A stretch of 64,000 bases of DNA from Panicum virgatum (lineage: Eukaryota; Streptophyta; Magnoliopsida; Poales; Poaceae). Under the pieces are notes generated by a model. The model saw nothing but the letters and a program-made list of their open reading frames with translations. It had not been told where the DNA came from and made no database searches. The stretch's first letter is position 1. Every line of letters begins with the position of its first letter. Positions 60,115 through 64,000 of the stretch are shown here, in pieces. The stretch spans positions 11,973,015-12,037,014 of the forward strand of contig NC_053146.1 of assembly GCF_016808335.1 (NCBI RefSeq). The letters are read 5' to 3'. A program made the translations under genes and the position numbers.

Positions 60115-60674
60115 TGTTGGAAATTTGTGATCTCAGGATAACAACCTAGATCTACATGGCAAATAATTTCCACAAATTAGAGATAACATACCAAATAAGT
60201 CATGTACCGTGATTGGCAGGTACACCTAACGTTTCCATCTATAAGTCGGCCCCGGTCCCACAGTGCTGTATATAAATATGAGGTAGAGGGGAACCCTCTC
60301 TAACCCTAATCAGTTAATCTCGCGATTAGCAAAACACCAATCAATTAGAGCGCTGGAGGGGCTGGAAGCGCGACTTCCTCATCTACTTCGTGGCAGGCAC
60401 AAGGAGTTGCTGTTCCTCATCTACTTCGTGGCATGCACAAGGAGGAGTTGCTGCTCGTTAAGAACTTCATCAACAGAGAGATCTAAATCTCTCCAATTGT
60501 GAAGATTAAGTCTATTTCATCTACATCATTCATCAGCCCTACTACTACAATTTCAGAGGCGTTCATGGATTCAAGAAGCTCTGGTCAGTTTAATCTAATT
60601 AATTCCGCATTAAGTAATTAGTGATCATGATTAGACTAAGCTAAGATCCTGTTTATGATTAATTAAATCTAACA
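60115..60674 (+). repeat. 3' LTR of the copia derivative
   Basis: Matches the 5' LTR except at four positions (within ATGGCAAATA, GGCAGGTAC, GGCCCCGGTCC and CCTGTTTATG). Confidence 0.96.
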
Positions 60675-61033
60675 GTGATATTATTATCAGTACCAATCAG
60701 CTTTGCAATCAGTTATTGACTGATTTATGATCAATTATGTTTCTTATAATTAAACAAAGTCACTCTCAGTTTGTTCATGTCTTGGGTACGAAACCAGGCG
60801 AATAAGCTCCTCACTGGTCCTGTTGTGTATTGAAATCAAATAAAGGAACTACTACAAAGGAGTTTTTTGGAATGAAATCAAGTAAGTCATGCAAGGCATA
60901 TTGCAATATAGGCTATCCAAAGCACCGGAATCACCGAACTACTATCAATTTGCATTGTCTATTTTTCATAATCATGTTTCATCCCATTATTATATGATAT
61001 TTCCTAATATGAAATTGTTCCAACAATTGCAAC
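60675..61033 (-). other. 3' flank / UTR of the cysteine-rich peptide gene
   Basis: AT-rich sequence between the retroelement and the stop codon of the peptide gene; it should contain the 3' UTR. No poly(A) signal was placed. Confidence 0.35.
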
Positions 61034-61435
61034 TCATGTTTTGGGACATTTGCTTTTGCAATCGTCCTGTGTAGAATACCACTTACAATGGTCTCCATAA
61101 CAGCACCAGCATAGACCTCCTATGCATGGATGCTTTCGTTCGTAGCATATCCCTGTTGGAATAGCAGGTTTCTTGTCAGCTAATTCATCCAGGCCTCCGC
61201 CTATTTACAAAACAGAAATAAAGCATTAATATATAAGCACACACAAAGATCATACAAAAAATGAAGAAACCAACCTCGTAATGTGCTGTATTTTCTAATG
61301 CATCATACTTGAAATTGGAAATAAATATATGCAATATTTTGATAATTTTCACTTACATTGTGCATGCGCTGCATAGTAGCTGAGGAGAAGCAATGAAAGC
61401 AGTACTAGCGCATCAATTTGCTTTGTGTTCTCCAT
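61034..61435 (-). CDS. Secreted cysteine-rich peptide, MEG/ESF-like
   Basis: Two exons, 61357-61435 and 61034-61200, joined by a GT-AG intron (61201-61356, phase 1), give 81 residues. Residues 1-26 form a signal peptide (MENTKQ, a Leu-rich core, AAHAQ). The mature part has Cys at 27, 45, 52, 57, 59, 60, 65, 74 and 78, with a C-x6-C-x4-CWCC-x4-C-x8-C-x3-C pattern. CWCC followed by a spaced C, C, C is typical of the maternally-expressed-gene / EMBRYO SURROUNDING FACTOR peptides, which act as secreted signals between maternal or endosperm tissue and embryo. The intron directly after the signal peptide suits small secreted-peptide genes. A TATA box lies about 75 bp upstream. The family assignment is by motif only; another Cys-rich class is possible. 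It looks intact. Confidence 0.75.
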
Positions 61436-61504
61436 GTAAAAAGGTATGAATACAATGCTTTGTGATATGGTGAGAGTTTCTGTTCTGGATGCATGATACA
61501 CACA

Positions 61505-61516
61505 CCCATATATAGA
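61505..61516 (-). promoter_or_regulatory. TATA box of the peptide gene
   Basis: The minus strand reads CTATATATGGG about 75 bp upstream of the start codon, a normal plant distance allowing a leader of roughly 40 nt. Confidence 0.6.
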
Positions 61517-61519
61517 CGG

Positions 61520-62109
61520 GGAACCTACAATCTAGCATTATACATGGTAAGTATTGATCAAAGATTGGCTAGTATACCTCATTCCACAACAAGCAGTGAT
61601 TAATTTTTTGCTATTTTTATGACATGTTAACAATTATTCCTTCTATTTTAAGAGGTTAAATGGTAAATATTGACCACAGATAGGTTAGTCATGGTTATAA
61701 ATAGTATCTACTTATAGTTTCCTGCTGTACATGATAAATTTCCAAATGAGTTCCTTCTATTTCCATATAATTACATACTTTTATAGATGATGATAACAAT
61801 CACTCCAACCAGAGAGCAAGCATCTTTTAATTTTATTTTAAATTGAGGCTAGATATTTAGTTTCACACTTTTTTGCTTGGAACTAAAATCAAAAAATATA
61901 ACACCAGAATTGAATACAACATCAAAAATATGAAATATCAGAAATTGGGTCATCAGAGCAAAACACGATGGTACCATTGGAATTATTCATATTGGAAACA
62001 CTGAATAGTAGATGGAATAATACGATTGACATCTCATGCAAGTCAAACATCTCGTAGGACAAATTCAATTTAGTTACATATCTCACAAGAGAAACAAAAT
62101 AACACACAC
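61520..62109. other. Peptide gene upstream region
   Basis: AT-rich intergenic sequence. Two similar segments (GGTAAGTATTGATCAAAGATTGGCTAGT near 61545; GGTAAATATTGACCACAGATAGGTTAGT near 61660) form a short direct repeat. No gene is seen. Confidence 0.4.
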
Positions 62110-63907
62110 ATAAGTCATTTTTTTTAACGAACAACACTCTATGAGTGCATTTCTATTGATATAGCGGGGGAAATATTACAATGTTATGTCCCTGGGAGGC
62201 CATAACTAAGAAAAAAGCAAAAAGACATGAGAACACCACCGGCGGGTTGAATTGGGGTATCAACACGAGCCGAACTCAACACAACTCAAACAACTCAGGC
62301 TGATCGGATTGGGACATCGATGCAAGCCACACAACTTTTCTCCACGAGACAACTCTGCCCGGTTGAATTGGGACATCGACACGGACGAGACCACTCTACT
62401 GGGCAATGGAGGCAGAACGAAGCCTAGCCACTGCGGCTAACAACCTTCTCCATCTCATGAAGTCACCGTCGGGTACGGCCCAGCGCCGATAGGGAAACGA
62501 GAGAAACAGACCGCACCTCACCGAGAAGGCCAATAGTGCTGCTGCAACACCATACACCATCCGACATGGTGAATCCACCAGATCCGGACCACACACAAGC
62601 TACCTCGCAGTCATCACCGTGATAACATAACACGCGGGGGCTCGCGACATCCACCATTGGACTCCACCACGCTCGTCGCCTCATTGAAGACATCGGGGGC
62701 CTCACCACACCCGCCTTAGTACTACAAGTCGCAAATCCGTTTACTAAGTCGCCGTCAGGAAGATGAACAGTGTTGCCCTGTTTCCAAGAACCCCATCAAA
62801 ACAGCTGAGTTGCTCCCATCGGACGACAGCATCTCGTTGCACCACCCACGCACATAGCCTCCGCCACCATGCCAATAAGCCAAGTTGTCGTCTGTCCGTC
62901 TTCCAAAGATCTACCACACCGGAGTCGTCGAGCGAAGCTGAGCAACCCGCTGCAAACCTAGTCATCCCACGATGTCGTTGTTGCAAGTGCCGTCCTCCGA
63001 CATAGTCCCACACCGCACTAGTAGTTGCCAAGCAACATCAGCTGTCGCGATCATTGCAAGCAGCCAAAGCTGACACCCATGCGATGGCCCCTGGCTGCCA
63101 GCAAAACTTTGGTCGCCACCACGTGGGCCCGGCAACCCCTTCGAGCCTACCATCTGCACCGACTACCTTGCCGTGCCACTAGCAGAAGCCACCCATGACC
63201 AACGGTGACACCAGCAATGCCAGAGGTCGAGATGGGTCTCTACAAACGATGCCTCCAAGAAGGTGACAACGCCATAGGCGCCGCCGTTGCTCATCCATAA
63301 GTGGATAGGGTTTTCACCCAGACAACCCCTTGCAATAGGGATGGGGCTCCAAGATCACGCCTCAACAGGCAGAATGACGCCCTAGGGCGCTGTCGCCCAT
63401 CGCAACCAGTAGGAACGCCAGCAAGGCTTTTGCCCGCAGAATCCCATTCCTAGCTGCAAGCATTCAGCCCGGCATTCCAGGACCGCAGCCACGGAAGCCC
63501 TCCCGGGTGCAGCACCACCGCCGTGCCTTCTCGATCCATGGCCAGTTCACTCCTTCACGCAGCCTCCATTCAGCCGCACTTTCCCCCGCGTGCGGCCGCG
63601 ACGCCAAGGCCGCTGACCCGTTGTCGCTCCTCAGCCTCACAGCCGCTCCGCCGTTGCTCGAATCCGGCCGCAGGAGGGCCGGATGCAAGTCTCAGCCAGC
63701 CCCGCACACCACACCTCCTCCCGCGCATGGCCCCACGCCGCCTGCGCGCGGCCTCCACCAAGCCCGCGCTGTCGCCGGTCGCCTCGCGTGCCCTAGCCGG
63801 TCGCAGGTGCCGTGCCGGATCTAGCGCGGGCTCCGCCGCCACTGGCCGCCACCCGCGCTGGCGAGCGCCCCGCCCCGCCATGCAGGTCCCCTGCTCGCCT
63901 TCTCCGC
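62110..63907 (-). other. GC-rich retroposon-like sequence, unclassified
   Basis: A T-run at 62118-62125 at the low-coordinate edge could be the poly(A) tail of a minus-strand retroposon. GGTTGAATTGGGxxATCxACAC recurs three times at 62245-62385. The body is GC-rich with only low-complexity frames; 63464-63920 has open frames on both strands (Arg/Pro/Ala-rich). No domain was recognised. Confidence 0.3.
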
Positions 63908-64000
63908 TGTAACAACCCACCTTTTGATAAGAGTTCCCTATATTTTAAGGATAAGAAAAGGAGAGGAAAAGAGTAAAGGAAGGTCGAACTTGGCCAGCAT
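63908..64000. mobile_element. Start of a TGTAACA-type LTR, cut by the window edge
   Basis: TGTAACAACCCACC begins here after a sharp drop in GC content and resembles the outer end of the long LTR at 5958-10793 (minus strand TGTAACATCCC). Only 93 bp are visible. Confidence 0.4.

Larger units (their letters stand above)
53790..60674 (+). mobile_element. Non-autonomous copia-type LTR element
   Basis: 560-bp LTRs (53790-54349, 60115-60674) with an exact TSD GTGAT (53785-53789, 60675-60679). PBS-like CGGTATCAAGAGCC follows the 5' LTR and the PPT AAGTGGGAGAA precedes the 3' LTR. Only a gag remnant is found inside; no protease, integrase or RT. LTRs differ at four of 560 positions, so insertion was recent, and the element must have been mobilised in trans. 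Confidence 0.93.

Noticed and set aside
63464..63920. Open frames of 105-129 codons on both strands
   Set aside because: Arg/Pro/Ala-rich, equally open in several frames, no domain and no splice support.

Overview
This window is nuclear DNA from a grass (Poaceae). I infer this from an Au-type SINE, grass-style MITEs, Ty3/gypsy (Tat-like) and Ty1/copia retrotransposons, CACTA and hAT remnants, and plant exon-intron structure with GC-rich first exons. The species cannot be named from sequence alone. Most of the 64 kb is nested transposable elements. Four host loci are supportable: an intron-bearing gene for an unrecognised 154-residue protein (2055-2519, downstream exons to about 4016), an ADP-ribosylation factor gene on the minus strand (14770-17499, six coding exons, 181 aa), a mitochondrial acyl carrier protein gene on the minus strand (29367-29867, two exons, 130 aa), and a small two-exon gene on the minus strand for a secreted cysteine-rich peptide of the MEG/ESF type (61034-61435, 81 aa), each exon of which is too short to stand out as an ORF.

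Layout. 1-1735 is a tandem 835-bp duplication carrying Helitron-like 3' ends. 2-4 kb holds the unknown gene. 4.36-13.47 kb is one minus-strand LINE broken by four insertions: a 911-bp hAT element, a 4.8-kb probable solo LTR that itself carries a 767-bp solo LTR, a 1-kb fragment, and a 180-bp hAT MITE; three of the four are bounded by target-site duplications. 14.3-18 kb is the ARF gene. 18.4-24.9 kb holds three terminal-inverted-repeat elements without recognisable transposase. 25.7-28.5 kb is a diverged tandem duplication of noncoding DNA hit by a MITE and a SINE. The ACP gene follows. 30.5-35.1 kb is a truncated minus-strand long-LTR retrotransposon (LTR plus initiator-Met PBS) carrying a hAT insertion. 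35.1-35.9 kb is the end of a CACTA element.

36.36-53.53 kb is a full-length but mutated Tat-like gypsy element: LTRs, gag, protease, RT, RNase H, integrase, an 82-bp minisatellite, and an antisense multi-exon gene with its own TATA box. It is split in pol by a copia element (42460-47656, 99-bp LTRs, exact 5-bp TSD). 53.79-60.67 kb is a young non-autonomous copia derivative (LTRs differ at 4 of 560 bases) with only a gag remnant. 61.0-61.5 kb is the cysteine-rich peptide gene. The remainder is GC-rich retroposon-like sequence ending in the start of another TGTAACA-type LTR.

The host genes are independent housekeeping or signalling loci, not a pathway. I found no clearly new molecular system. 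The most notable items are the secreted peptide gene, the antisense gene inside the gypsy element, the recently mobile pol-less copia derivative, and the loss of the catalytic integrase Glu (to Lys) in two unrelated nested elements.
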